A stretch of 64,000 nucleotides of DNA from Shimia sp. R10_1 (lineage in GTDB: Bacteria > Pseudomonadota > Alphaproteobacteria > Rhodobacterales > Rhodobacteraceae): contig NZ_JAGHQX010000008.1 of the NCBI RefSeq assembly GCF_017744095.1, positions 62,001 to 126,000 of the forward strand, written 5' to 3'. Every line of letters starts with the position of its first letter. Position 1 is the stretch's first letter. Shown here piece by piece: positions 35,327 through 43,856 of this stretch. The notes under the pieces were generated by a model. That model searched no databases. It was not told the origin of the DNA and saw only the letters and a list, made by a program, of their open reading frames with translations. The position numbers and the translations under genes were made by a program.

Positions 35327-36775
35327 ATGCTTGATCTACGACCTGTTGGATACGTCATTGGCCTTCTTGTGGCTATTTTGGGTGCGACAATGTTTGTCCC
35401 CATGGCGCTTGATATTGCTGATGGCACACCGCATTGGGAAGCCTTCTTTCTGAGTGGTGCGATCACGTGTTTGACGGGCGTGTTGGTGGCGTTGTGCTGT
35501 CACAATGGTCGCGGCAACGGGCTGACGTTGCAGCAAACCTTTCTCCTGACGACAGGGGTTTGGCTTGCCTTGCCAATGTTTGGCGCGCTTCCTTTTATTT
35601 TGGGAGCCACTGAGGCACGGGTCGTTGATGCCTTTTTTGAGTCAATGAGCGGTCTCACCACCACGGGAGCCACAGTTTTTTCGGGACTGGAAGAGCTTCC
35701 GCGCGGCATGTTGCTTTGGCGTGGATTGCTTCAGTGGCTTGGCGGTATCGGGATCATTGTGGTTGCGATGGTTTTTTTGCCGGAACTTCGTGTGGGCGGC
35801 ATGCAGATCTTTCGATCTGAAGGTTTTGACACGATGGGTAAAATTCTGCCACGGGCAACGGCGATTTCCGGCCAAATTTCAACTATTTACGCTGGCCTGA
35901 CTTTGGCATGCATGTTGGCGTATGTGGTGGTCGGAATGGCGCCTTTTGATGCGCTCGTACACGCGCTGACCACAATATCTACCGGTGGGTTTTCCACCTA
36001 TGACGCATCGTTCGGCGCCTTTTCAGGCCCCTTGGAATATGTCGCAACGCTGTTCATGATCCTCTCTGCTTTGCCGTTTGTGCGCTACGTTCAATTGGTG
36101 AACGGCCACACCAGACCTCTGCTGAATGACAGTCAGGTGCGTTTGTTCTTGGTCACGATTGCGATCCTTGTGGTGCTGTTCACGATCATTCTAACAACCG
36201 TTTTTCCGCATCATTGGGAAAGCGCCTTTCGCGAGGCGCTGTTTAACATCACCTCCATTATTTCGGGCACGGGGTATGCGAGTGTAGACTACATGACCTG
36301 GGGATCTTTCATTGTTGCCATGTTCTTTTTCATCGGGCTGATCGGCGGCTGCGCGGGCTCTACAGCCTGCTCGATCAAGATCTTCCGCTACCAACTGCTT
36401 TTCTCCGCGATCCGGGTGCAGTTGCGCCGCATTCAGCACCCTTCCGGGGTCTTCATCCTGAGCTACCAAGGCCGCAAGGTGGATGAAGAGGCGCTGAATT
36501 CTGTGATGACCTTCTTTGTCTTCTTCACCGTGAGCCTTGGGGCGTTGGCTGTGCTTCTGAGCATGACAGGACTTGATTTTGTCACCTCCCTATCAGGCGC
36601 CGCCTCTGCGATTGCCAACATCGGGCCAGGGCTTGGCGACATCATCGGGCCAGCGGGCAACTTCTCATCTCTCAATGACACGGCCAAATGGCTTCTGTCG
36701 GCTGGCATGTTGCTTGGCCGTTTGGAACTCTTGGCGGTGTTTGTTCTCTTTACTGTTCAATTCTGGAGGGCCTGA
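35327..36775 (+). CDS. trkH: Trk-type potassium uptake membrane subunit TrkH
   Basis: A 482-residue K+ channel-like subunit with four M1-P-M2 repeats; selectivity-type loops are TTTGATVF (about 112-119), STGGFSTYD (about 216-224), SGTGYASVD (about 314-322) and NIGPGLGD (about 429-436). Family length is 480-490, which supports the ATG at 35327; a TTG at 35225 and GTG at 35303 are in frame upstream but less likely. No trkA regulator gene is near. Its stop overlaps the next gene's ATG (TGATG). Confidence 0.93.
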   Translation: MLDLRPVGYVIGLLVAILGATMFVPMALDIADGTPHWEAFFLSGAITCLTGVLVALCCHNGRGNGLTLQQTFLLTTGVWLALPMFGALPFILGATEARVVDAFFESMSGLTTTGATVFSGLEELPRGMLLWRGLLQWLGGIGIIVVAMVFLPELRVGGMQIFRSEGFDTMGKILPRATAISGQISTIYAGLTLACMLAYVVVGMAPFDALVHALTTISTGGFSTYDASFGAFSGPLEYVATLFMILSALPFVRYVQLVNGHTRPLLNDSQVRLFLVTIAILVVLFTIILTTVFPHHWESAFREALFNITSIISGTGYASVDYMTWGSFIVAMFFFIGLIGGCAGSTACSIKIFRYQLLFSAIRVQLRRIQHPSGVFILSYQGRKVDEEALNSVMTFFVFFTVSLGALAVLLSMTGLDFVTSLSGAASAIANIGPGLGDIIGPAGNFSSLNDTAKWLLSAGMLLGRLELLAVFVLFTVQFWRA

Positions 36776-38415
36776 TGGCAACGACCGGGCAGGAGATGCG
36801 CCCCTTGGGGGCGCAGATTTCGCACATGTTGAAAGCGCGTGGCGTGGATGTGATTTTTGGCATCCCCGGTGTGCACAATGTGGAGATGTACCGCGGGATT
36901 GAGGAGGCGGGCATCACCCACGTGTTGGCGCGCCATGAACAGGGCGCGGGCTTTATGGCCGACGGATATGCCCGTGCAAGCGGCAAGCCGGGGGTGGCCT
37001 ATGTGATCACCGGTCCGGGGCTTTGCAACATTCTGACCCCCCTTGGTCAGGCTTATTCTGATAGCGTGTCGGTACTGACCCTGTCGAGCTGTCTGGACGA
37101 ACACGTCGGTCATCGCGGGCAGCTCCACCAAATGCGCGATCAGCGCGGCGCGGCTGCTACTGTGTGTGACTGGTCTGAAGAGGCGCGCACAGCCCGCGCC
37201 GCTTATGATCTGATCGACCGCGCCTTTGTGGAATTTGCCAGCAAACGGCAGCGCCCCAAACACATTCAGGTGCCGATTGGTTTGCTGGGCAGTATGGCGG
37301 TTGAGGCAAGCGCGTGTGCGCTTGGTGCCAATGCCGCATTCTCCAGCGCGTCTGGCGTACTAGATCTCACGGTGTTGGCGGATAGGCTGACAGCCGCGCG
37401 CAAACCGCTCTTTGTTTTTGGGGGCGGGCTGGTGGCGCATGGGGAGCATGCGCGCAATGCCACCGTCGATGCTGCCGTGCGTGAGCTGCTACAGCGCAGC
37501 GGTGCAGCGGCGTTCATGACCTACGCGGGTTGTGGCCTGCTGTCAGCGGACGAGTCTCTCAGCTTTGGCACCTATCTCGGCCGGGGCGAAAGCGAGCGCA
37601 TCATTGGTGGCGCGGATCTGGTTATTGCCATTGGGACGGAGCTGTCTGAATGTGACCTGTGGCGCGATGCATTGGGCCATCAGGGTACGCTGGTGCGCGT
37701 CGATATCGACCCTGAAGTACTGGCAGATCGCCACCGCGCTGACATCGCTGTTCAATGTGATGGCAAGCAATTTGTTGACGCATTGCTGACTACCTTGCCT
37801 GAGGCATCCGCAACGCCCAAGTGGGATGTCGCAGAGATCGCCAAAACCAAGGCCCGCTTCCGCGCTGAAACGGATGCAGAGCGTCCCGGAATTGCAGAGA
37901 TCTGCGATGCGCTTGGCGATGTGATGCCAGATGAGGCGATGATCTATTCGGATATGACTCAGTTTGCCTATGTTGCCAAAGAGGTATGGAACATGCCTCG
38001 CTCTGGGTATTGGCATCATCCCACCGGCTTTGGGACGCTGGGATATGCGCTGCCTGCCTCGATTGGCGGCGCAATGGGGCGCCCTGGCAAACCCACGGTC
38101 TGCATCGCAGGCGACTATGGCTTTCAGTACACCGTACAGGAACTTGGCACCGCCGTAGAGATGAAGCTGCCGATCCCGATCCTTCTGTGGGACAACCACA
38201 AGCTCAAAGAGATCGAAGACAGCATGGTCGAAAGCCAGATCGCCCCGAATGCGGTGATCGCGCACAATCCGAATTTCTGTCAGCTCGCGGAAAGCTATGG
38301 CTGTCTGGCGCAGGAACCCGCTTCGCTCAAAGAGCTGCAGCAGGCTTTGATCGAGGCGTTTGAAGCAGATCGTCCAACCCTGATCCGCATGACAGCCGCA
38401 TTGTCCGCACGCTAG
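36775..38415 (+). CDS. ThDP-dependent decarboxylase, acetolactate-synthase family (AruI-like)
   Basis: A 546-residue ThDP enzyme with the usual three domains. FGIPGVHNVEMYRG (about 27-40) and RHEQGAGFMADGYARASGKPG (catalytic Glu 53 region, about 49-71) closely match 5-guanidino-2-oxopentanoate decarboxylase AruI of the arginine transaminase route, as I remember it. The C-terminal ThDP site is GDYGFQYTVQELGTAVEM through LLWDN. Arginine or another 2-oxo acid catabolism is therefore likely but not proven. GGAGGG precedes the ATG, which overlaps the trkH stop. Confidence 0.83.
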   Translation: MATTGQEMRPLGAQISHMLKARGVDVIFGIPGVHNVEMYRGIEEAGITHVLARHEQGAGFMADGYARASGKPGVAYVITGPGLCNILTPLGQAYSDSVSVLTLSSCLDEHVGHRGQLHQMRDQRGAAATVCDWSEEARTARAAYDLIDRAFVEFASKRQRPKHIQVPIGLLGSMAVEASACALGANAAFSSASGVLDLTVLADRLTAARKPLFVFGGGLVAHGEHARNATVDAAVRELLQRSGAAAFMTYAGCGLLSADESLSFGTYLGRGESERIIGGADLVIAIGTELSECDLWRDALGHQGTLVRVDIDPEVLADRHRADIAVQCDGKQFVDALLTTLPEASATPKWDVAEIAKTKARFRAETDAERPGIAEICDALGDVMPDEAMIYSDMTQFAYVAKEVWNMPRSGYWHHPTGFGTLGYALPASIGGAMGRPGKPTVCIAGDYGFQYTVQELGTAVEMKLPIPILLWDNHKLKEIEDSMVESQIAPNAVIAHNPNFCQLAESYGCLAQEPASLKELQQALIEAFEADRPTLIRMTAALSAR

Positions 38416-38433
38416 GAGAGACGTTGGCCAACA

Positions 38434-38465
38434 AAAAAGGCGGCTCCACTTGGGGCCGCCTTTTT
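38434..38465 (+). terminator. Bidirectional intrinsic terminator
   Basis: Arms AAAAAGGCGGC (38434-38444) and GCCGCCTTTTT (38455-38465) surround a 10-nt loop. With the A-run upstream and T-run downstream it can end both the ThDP-enzyme gene and the convergent minus-strand gene at 38483. Confidence 0.88.
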
Positions 38466-38482
38466 GCATAATGGGGCAGTGC

Positions 38483-40264
38483 TTACCAGCAGCTGACCAA
38501 TACGGTCATGTCGCTGGCGCGTTTGCTGAGATCCTCTGGTGCGAGGCTTTGGGCGCTGCTTGCCAGACCTGCGTTGATGCCTTCCTGCGCCAGCAAGGCG
38601 CGGAGCGCGTCCGAGTTGACTGCAAAGTTTACGTCACTTGGCAGCTGCTGGGCGCTCTGCGCATCTCGCGGCAGGAGCATGCCAAAAACCGCGCCGCCTG
38701 CGTCAAACACCGGGCCACCCCAGTCGCCGGGCTCGATCTCAAGCGCCAACCGTGCCAGTTCGCGTTCTCCACGCAATCCCTTCACGTCGGCAAGCTTGCC
38801 AAAGGTCACGGTGGGTGCCCCCAGCGCGCCTTCAAAAGAGTAGCCAGCCACAGCCACATCGGATTGTATGCGTGGTGCGCCGTCGCGCAGCGCAGCCACA
38901 TCAATCGGCGCCAGCGGGCTCATGGGGGCAAGAATGGCAACGCCAAGCGCCTCATCCAATACGGCGACCTTGGCGTCGTAGTCTTCTTCGAGGGTGATCT
39001 TGGAGCAGCTCTGCACCGCCTCCGCAGTGGTCAGAACATGGCCGTTGCGGTCAATAAAGAAGCCAGATCGCGATTGCTTGGGTTTACGGATCTGAAGGCC
39101 TGCTAGCAGGTCGATATCCTGGGCAGCACTGTCTCCCGCTGCGGGGTCCAGAGTGCCGCCAAGGCGGGTGAAGCTTGCGCGCATCTCGTCCAGAATACGG
39201 GTGCGGCGCTCTTCATCGCCGTTGGGCCAGACCAGTGTGAAGCCTTTGACTTCGCCGTCCTCCAGCGACACCTCTGTATGGCTGATCATCTGACGGTTCT
39301 GACCGGTCAAAACGAAGCTGTTTTTCTTGCCCTCGCGTGGGCCGTTGAGCGGCACAATTTCCAGCGTTTGCATGATGTCATAGAGGCCAAACAGCGTGTT
39401 TTGATCGCCTGCCTGACTGATGAGCAGCACCTTCGCAGGGCCGTTTGCCGCCTCATATTGCACAAACGGGTATTCCGCATTTGTCTTGGACACGGCGCCC
39501 AATGGCACCAACATTTCAATGCCCGCATCCAGATCACGTACCACCTGCAGGTCCATACCTTCCAGCACCGCGTAGTATTGTTGGCGCAGCGTGTCGCGCT
39601 GAAGCGTGGTCAGAACGCCAGTTGCGTCAAAGCCGTTGTCTGCTTGCCAATTTGACATAGAGGCGCGGGTGCCACGGCCAAAAGCTCCGTCAATTGCGGA
39701 GTTGTAGTAACCAGCCCACTGCAGCCACTCCTGAAGGCGCATCTTTTCTGCGCGGGTCAGCTGGGCTTCGCTGGCGCGGGCTTGGCCCACGGTTTCATCC
39801 GGCAGCTGCTGCACCACAGGCTGTGTGAGCTCAGGAGCGGCTTCAACCGGTTGCTCGGTGATCTCAACGCTGGCGCTCTGCTCCGGCTGCGCGCCCGGCG
39901 TGATGCTTTCCGGGTTGGTCAGCAGATTTGCCCCCACAGGCCAGAACTGGCTGCGATAGTCGCGGGACAGGGCGATGTAGCTGTCAATCGGGATCAATCC
40001 TTCGGAACGATACACACGCAGCACGTTTTCGGCGTCTGCGCGGTTGTAAGGGCCGAGCGCAACTGCATACCAGCCACCGCCCAGCGAGAAGCCATTCACA
40101 TCATCCATCCGTTGCGCGTAGCTTCGAATATTGGCGCTTGCTTCTGTCAGGCTTGGGCGGGCTTCCAGCTGGACCCAAACAACGTCATCTTGCAAAGACT
40201 GTGCAAAAACGGCGGTAACGCTAAAAAAAATAGCCGCAAACAGCGACAAAACAGTGCGCAACAT
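38483..40264 (-). CDS. Catalytically dead trypsin-like protein with SPOR-like and peptidoglycan-binding domains
   Basis: A 593-residue secreted protein: signal peptide MLRTVLSLFAAIFFSVTAVFAQ, a SPOR-like domain (about 30-100), a PG_binding_1 domain (about 168-235), a conserved middle region, and a trypsin-like fold (about 395-580). In the fold the serine of GDSGGP is W515 (GDWGGPVF), and the histidine of the TAHVV motif is replaced by E415 (TTAEAVQ). The catalytic Asp region (DEALGVAIL) remains. It is thus a pseudo-protease probably bound to septal or denuded peptidoglycan. ATG 40264 is favoured; 40294 also fits. Confidence 0.85.
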   Translation of the reverse strand: MLRTVLSLFAAIFFSVTAVFAQSLQDDVVWVQLEARPSLTEASANIRSYAQRMDDVNGFSLGGGWYAVALGPYNRADAENVLRVYRSEGLIPIDSYIALSRDYRSQFWPVGANLLTNPESITPGAQPEQSASVEITEQPVEAAPELTQPVVQQLPDETVGQARASEAQLTRAEKMRLQEWLQWAGYYNSAIDGAFGRGTRASMSNWQADNGFDATGVLTTLQRDTLRQQYYAVLEGMDLQVVRDLDAGIEMLVPLGAVSKTNAEYPFVQYEAANGPAKVLLISQAGDQNTLFGLYDIMQTLEIVPLNGPREGKKNSFVLTGQNRQMISHTEVSLEDGEVKGFTLVWPNGDEERRTRILDEMRASFTRLGGTLDPAAGDSAAQDIDLLAGLQIRKPKQSRSGFFIDRNGHVLTTAEAVQSCSKITLEEDYDAKVAVLDEALGVAILAPMSPLAPIDVAALRDGAPRIQSDVAVAGYSFEGALGAPTVTFGKLADVKGLRGERELARLALEIEPGDWGGPVFDAGGAVFGMLLPRDAQSAQQLPSDVNFAVNSDALRALLAQEGINAGLASSAQSLAPEDLSKRASDMTVLVSCW

Positions 40265-40417
40265 AGTGGTGGTCGTCCCTAAAACTCTGATCATCTTCAA
40301 TTATGGGGTCTGTTTATCAGTTTCTATCACTCTTGCACCTCTATTTTAGCGCAAGCTGCAATTGACCCCGGCAAGGGTTGCGCATAAGCAAGAGCCGCGT
40401 TTGTAAGGGGCACAAAA

Positions 40418-41347
40418 ATGGCACATAACGACAGCAAACCTCGTAGCTTTCAAGAAATCATCCTGCGGCTTCAGAACTACTGGGCTCAAAAAGGCTGTGC
40501 CATTATGCAACCTTATGACATGGAGGTTGGGGCAGGGACCTTTCACCCAGCCACCACATTGCGCTCGTTGGGCACCAAGGCATGGGCAGCGGCCTATGTA
40601 CAGCCGTCACGTCGCCCAACAGATGGCCGCTACGGTGAAAACCCGAACCGCCTGCAGCACTACTACCAGTATCAGGTGCTGATCAAACCCAGCCCGCCCA
40701 ACTTGCAAGAGCTTTACCTCGGCAGCCTTGAGGCCATCGGCATTGACATGGAGATGCACGACATCCGCTTTGTTGAGGATGACTGGGAAAGCCCGACCCT
40801 GGGCGCTTGGGGCCTCGGCTGGGAAGTCTGGTGTGACGGTATGGAAGTCAGCCAGTTTACCTATTTCCAGCAGGTTGGGGGCCATGACTGCCACCCCGTT
40901 TCTGGTGAGCTCACCTACGGTCTGGAGCGTCTGGCGATGTATGTCCTTGGCGTGGACCACGTAATGGACATGCCGTTTAATGATCCCCAGACCGACATCG
41001 CCCTTACCTATGGGGATGTGTTCAAGCAGACCGAGCAGGAATACAGCCGCTGGAACTTCGACGTGGCCAACACCGAAGTGCTGCTCAAGCAGTTTGAAGA
41101 AGCTGAGGCCGAGTGTGAGAAGATCCTCGCGCAGGAACATATCGATCCCAAAACCGGCAAGCGCATCATCATGGCGCACCCGGCTTATGATCAGTGCATC
41201 AAAGCCTCTCACCTGTTCAACTTGCTGGATGCGCGTGGGGTGATTTCGGTCACAGAGCGTCAGGCCTATATCGGCCGTGTGCGTGCGCTGGCCAAGCAAT
41301 GCGCGGACGCATTTGTGCAGACAGAGGCGGGTGGCTACGCGGCGTGA
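40418..41347 (+). CDS. glyQ: Glycyl-tRNA synthetase alpha subunit
   Basis: A 309-residue catalytic alpha subunit of the bacterial alpha2beta2 glycyl-tRNA synthetase. It begins [18 protein letters not shown] and contains class II motif 2 ([19 protein letters not shown], about 62-80) and motif 3 (YGLERLAMY). AAGGGGC lies about 9 nt before the ATG. glyS, normally adjacent, is 2.5 kb away beyond marC, a small membrane-anchored gene and gltS. Confidence 0.98.
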   Translation: MAHNDSKPRSFQEIILRLQNYWAQKGCAIMQPYDMEVGAGTFHPATTLRSLGTKAWAAAYVQPSRRPTDGRYGENPNRLQHYYQYQVLIKPSPPNLQELYLGSLEAIGIDMEMHDIRFVEDDWESPTLGAWGLGWEVWCDGMEVSQFTYFQQVGGHDCHPVSGELTYGLERLAMYVLGVDHVMDMPFNDPQTDIALTYGDVFKQTEQEYSRWNFDVANTEVLLKQFEEAEAECEKILAQEHIDPKTGKRIIMAHPAYDQCIKASHLFNLLDARGVISVTERQAYIGRVRALAKQCADAFVQTEAGGYAA

Positions 41348-41355
41348 GGCCTATG

Positions 41356-41994
41356 CTAGGCAAAGCCCGGCAACAGCACCTTCGCGCCGTCCGCGACCAT
41401 TTCAATCGCGATGGCGATCAGGATCAGCCCCATAAGGCGCGTCATGATGGTGCGCGCTGTGGCGCTGAGATGCTTTCCGATATTGCCTGCAAACAGGAAC
41501 ACCACCGCAAGAAGCCCGACCACCAGCGCAACGCAGGCCGCGTAAATCGCCCAGCCTGTCGCGCCATTGGCCTGATGGGCATAGAGAATCAGCGTGGTCA
41601 TCGTGCCGGGGCCCACCAGCATGGGGAACGTCATCGGATAGAACGCGATGCTTTCCACCGGCGCCTTGGCCACGGCAGCCTGCTCATGTTCTGTGCCGTG
41701 ATGCGCGCTGCTGTTGTTGCCGTTCAGCATGTGAAAACCGATCTGCAGCAGCACGAGCCCACCCGCGACCCGAAAAGCGTCCACCGAAATGCCAAAGAAA
41801 TCGAGGATCGCGGCGCCCGCCACGGCCACAATCGAACAGGCAATGCTGGTGTAGAGCACCACCTGAAGCGCGGTTTTGCGCTGCGCAGGGAGCGCAAGTT
41901 CCTCCGTCAGGCTCAGGAAAATCGGCAGATTTACAAACGGGTTCATGACCGCAAAAAGGGCCCCGAACATGGCCACGGCAAAGCTATCGGGCAT
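41356..41994 (-). CDS. MarC-family integral membrane protein
   Basis: A 212-residue MarC protein with six predicted helices. Family marks are FAVMNPFVNLPIFLSLT (about 15-31) and FPMTFPMLVGPGTMTTLI (about 117-134). MarC proteins were once linked to multiple antibiotic resistance, but their function is unknown. It is convergent with glyQ (8-nt gap) and divergent from the 42102 gene. ATG 41994 is chosen; the GTG before it is also possible. Confidence 0.9.
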   Translation of the reverse strand: MPDSFAVAMFGALFAVMNPFVNLPIFLSLTEELALPAQRKTALQVVLYTSIACSIVAVAGAAILDFFGISVDAFRVAGGLVLLQIGFHMLNGNNSSAHHGTEHEQAAVAKAPVESIAFYPMTFPMLVGPGTMTTLILYAHQANGATGWAIYAACVALVVGLLAVVFLFAGNIGKHLSATARTIMTRLMGLILIAIAIEMVADGAKVLLPGFA

Positions 41995-42101
41995 CACAAT
42001 CTCTTGGTAGGTTCAAATCAACTCAATCACTTGGCTTTGACTGTGCGCCGCGCAGCGGTTTCGCGCAACATAAGCCTGACGGAAATTCAGGGGGCAACCG
42101 C

Positions 42102-42623
42102 ATGACGGGCAAATTGCTGGGAGGTGTGATCGTGCTGACAGCTTTGGTGGGCGGGATCGCCATGTATTGGCTGCAAATCTATGGCTACTATGACGAGGTG
42201 CGCGTGTCTGATCTCAAAGATGACGTGCAGCTTACATTGCTGGTGACCGAGCAGCCCGAACCGATCCTGTATGAGAATTTCAGGGCTATCGACAGCGAAA
42301 GCTCGCCGATCCGCTACCGCGCCTGTTTCACCACCACCATGAGCGCGCCGCTGTTGACAGAAACCTACATGCTCCTGGAGACGGCCGAACCGCGCAATGC
42401 GCCGGGCTGGTTTGACTGTTTTGACGCCAAAGAGATCGGCGCAGCGCTGGAAAGTGGTGAGGCGCTCGCATTTTTGGGTGAAAAAGAGGTTCAGTACGGG
42501 ATCGACCGCATCGTTGCCGTTTTGCCCGATGGGCGTGGATTTGCCTGGAACGAAATCAACGATTGCGGAGAGATCGCTTTTGACGGCAAACCGCTCCCCA
42601 CGCATTGCCCACAAAAACAGTAG
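42102..42623 (+). CDS. Membrane-anchored periplasmic protein, DUF6446-like, unknown function
   Basis: A 173-residue protein: one N-terminal helix (about 5-24, LLGGVIVLTALVGGIAMYWL) as an uncleaved anchor, then a periplasmic domain with four cysteines (C73, C105, C152 and C169 region). It resembles a small Rhodobacterales family that I recall as DUF6446, often found between glyQ and glyS; this is from memory and untested. No catalytic motif is evident. Confidence 0.68.
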   Translation: MTGKLLGGVIVLTALVGGIAMYWLQIYGYYDEVRVSDLKDDVQLTLLVTEQPEPILYENFRAIDSESSPIRYRACFTTTMSAPLLTETYMLLETAEPRNAPGWFDCFDAKEIGAALESGEALAFLGEKEVQYGIDRIVAVLPDGRGFAWNEINDCGEIAFDGKPLPTHCPQKQ

Positions 42624-42635
42624 GAGCAGCCCGCC

Positions 42636-43847
42636 GTGTCTGATGTTCTGGTTTTTCCCGAGTTTATCACCTCGACACTTGGTTTGGCAGTCTACTTATT
42701 GGGCGCACGCCTGACGCGTGAGGTGGCCTTTCTTCGTGAATTCAACATCCCGGAACCAGTGACAGGCGGCTTGATCGCGTCGACACTGTTTGCGGTATAC
42801 AGCGGTGTTTCAGGTCAGTCTCTTGAGTTTGAAGTGGCTGCAAGAGACTATCTGCTAGTGCTGTTTTTCGCCGGTATCGGCTTGAACGCGCGTCTGTCTG
42901 ACCTCTTGCTTGGGGGGCGCATGCTGGGTCTTTTGTTGGTGATGACCCTTGGTGCGATCCTCGTCCAGAATTCTGTTGGCATTGCTGGGGCACATCTTTT
43001 TGGTATGCCTGCACAAAGCGGCGTATTGATGGGGTCTGCATCACTGATTGGCGGGCATGGCACGGCCATTGCGTGGGCCCCAAATGTTGCCGAGGCCACA
43101 GGCCTGGAAAGTTCGGCTGAGCTTGGCGTGGCGATGGCGACACTTGGTCTTATCGCGGCATCTTTGATCGGTGGCCCTATCGCAAAGCACCTCATTGCGC
43201 GTCACAATCTTAGCCCCAGTCGCCCGGATGACGGGGATGTGATTGGGGTGTCGTATGATGATGCCAACGATCGGCTTGAAATCACCCACGTAAGCCTCAT
43301 GCGGGTGATGCTTGCGCTGCACATGGCGATCATTTTCGGCTACATTCTTCATGGTGTGCTGAGCGACCTGGGCTTGATGCTGCCGCTATTTGTGCCTTGT
43401 TTGATATGCGGGATTGCTATCGCCAATACCAAAGACTGGCTTGCGGCCAAATCCCCGGCCGTTGCGCGGACACCCAGCCTCGCCATCGTTTCAGAGTTTG
43501 CACTCGGTACGTTTTTGGCGATTTCCTTGATGACGATGGATTTTTCGACATTGAACGATGCCGGTTTGGCCATTATCGCAACGCTTCTGCTCCAGACGGT
43601 TTGCACCGTCGCGCTCGTTGTCTTTGTCTTGTTCTTTGCGCTGGGGCGCACCTACACAGCCGCTGTCTTGGCCGCTGGCTTTGCGGGATTTTCGCTTGGC
43701 GCGACCCCCACGGCCATTGCCAATATGACCGCTGTGACCAAGAGATATGGCCCAGCCCCGATCGCTTTTGTCGTTTTGCCCTTGGTTTCGGCGTTTTTCG
43801 TCGATATTGCCAACGCGATAGTTATTCAGACCATCGTGAACTTCTAA
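42636..43847 (+). CDS. gltS: Sodium/glutamate symporter GltS
   Basis: A 403-residue transporter of the ESS family, which takes up glutamate with Na+. About ten to twelve helices are visible, with the paired re-entrant motifs ASLIGGHGTAIAWAP (about 129-143) and GFAGFSLGATPTAIANM (about 349-365) that mark GltS. The start is a GTG at 42636 with TAGGAG upstream. It follows the small gene by 12 nt and precedes glyS by 9 nt. A glutamate transporter inside the glycyl-tRNA synthetase locus is unexpected. Confidence 0.92.
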   Translation: MSDVLVFPEFITSTLGLAVYLLGARLTREVAFLREFNIPEPVTGGLIASTLFAVYSGVSGQSLEFEVAARDYLLVLFFAGIGLNARLSDLLLGGRMLGLLLVMTLGAILVQNSVGIAGAHLFGMPAQSGVLMGSASLIGGHGTAIAWAPNVAEATGLESSAELGVAMATLGLIAASLIGGPIAKHLIARHNLSPSRPDDGDVIGVSYDDANDRLEITHVSLMRVMLALHMAIIFGYILHGVLSDLGLMLPLFVPCLICGIAIANTKDWLAAKSPAVARTPSLAIVSEFALGTFLAISLMTMDFSTLNDAGLAIIATLLLQTVCTVALVVFVLFFALGRTYTAAVLAAGFAGFSLGATPTAIANMTAVTKRYGPAPIAFVVLPLVSAFFVDIANAIVIQTIVNF

Positions 43848-43856
43848 GGATCCGTC

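Noticed and set aside
36775-38415. Annotation as acetolactate synthase IlvB
   Set aside because: The N-terminal motifs match AruI-type decarboxylases better and no small regulatory subunit gene is adjacent.
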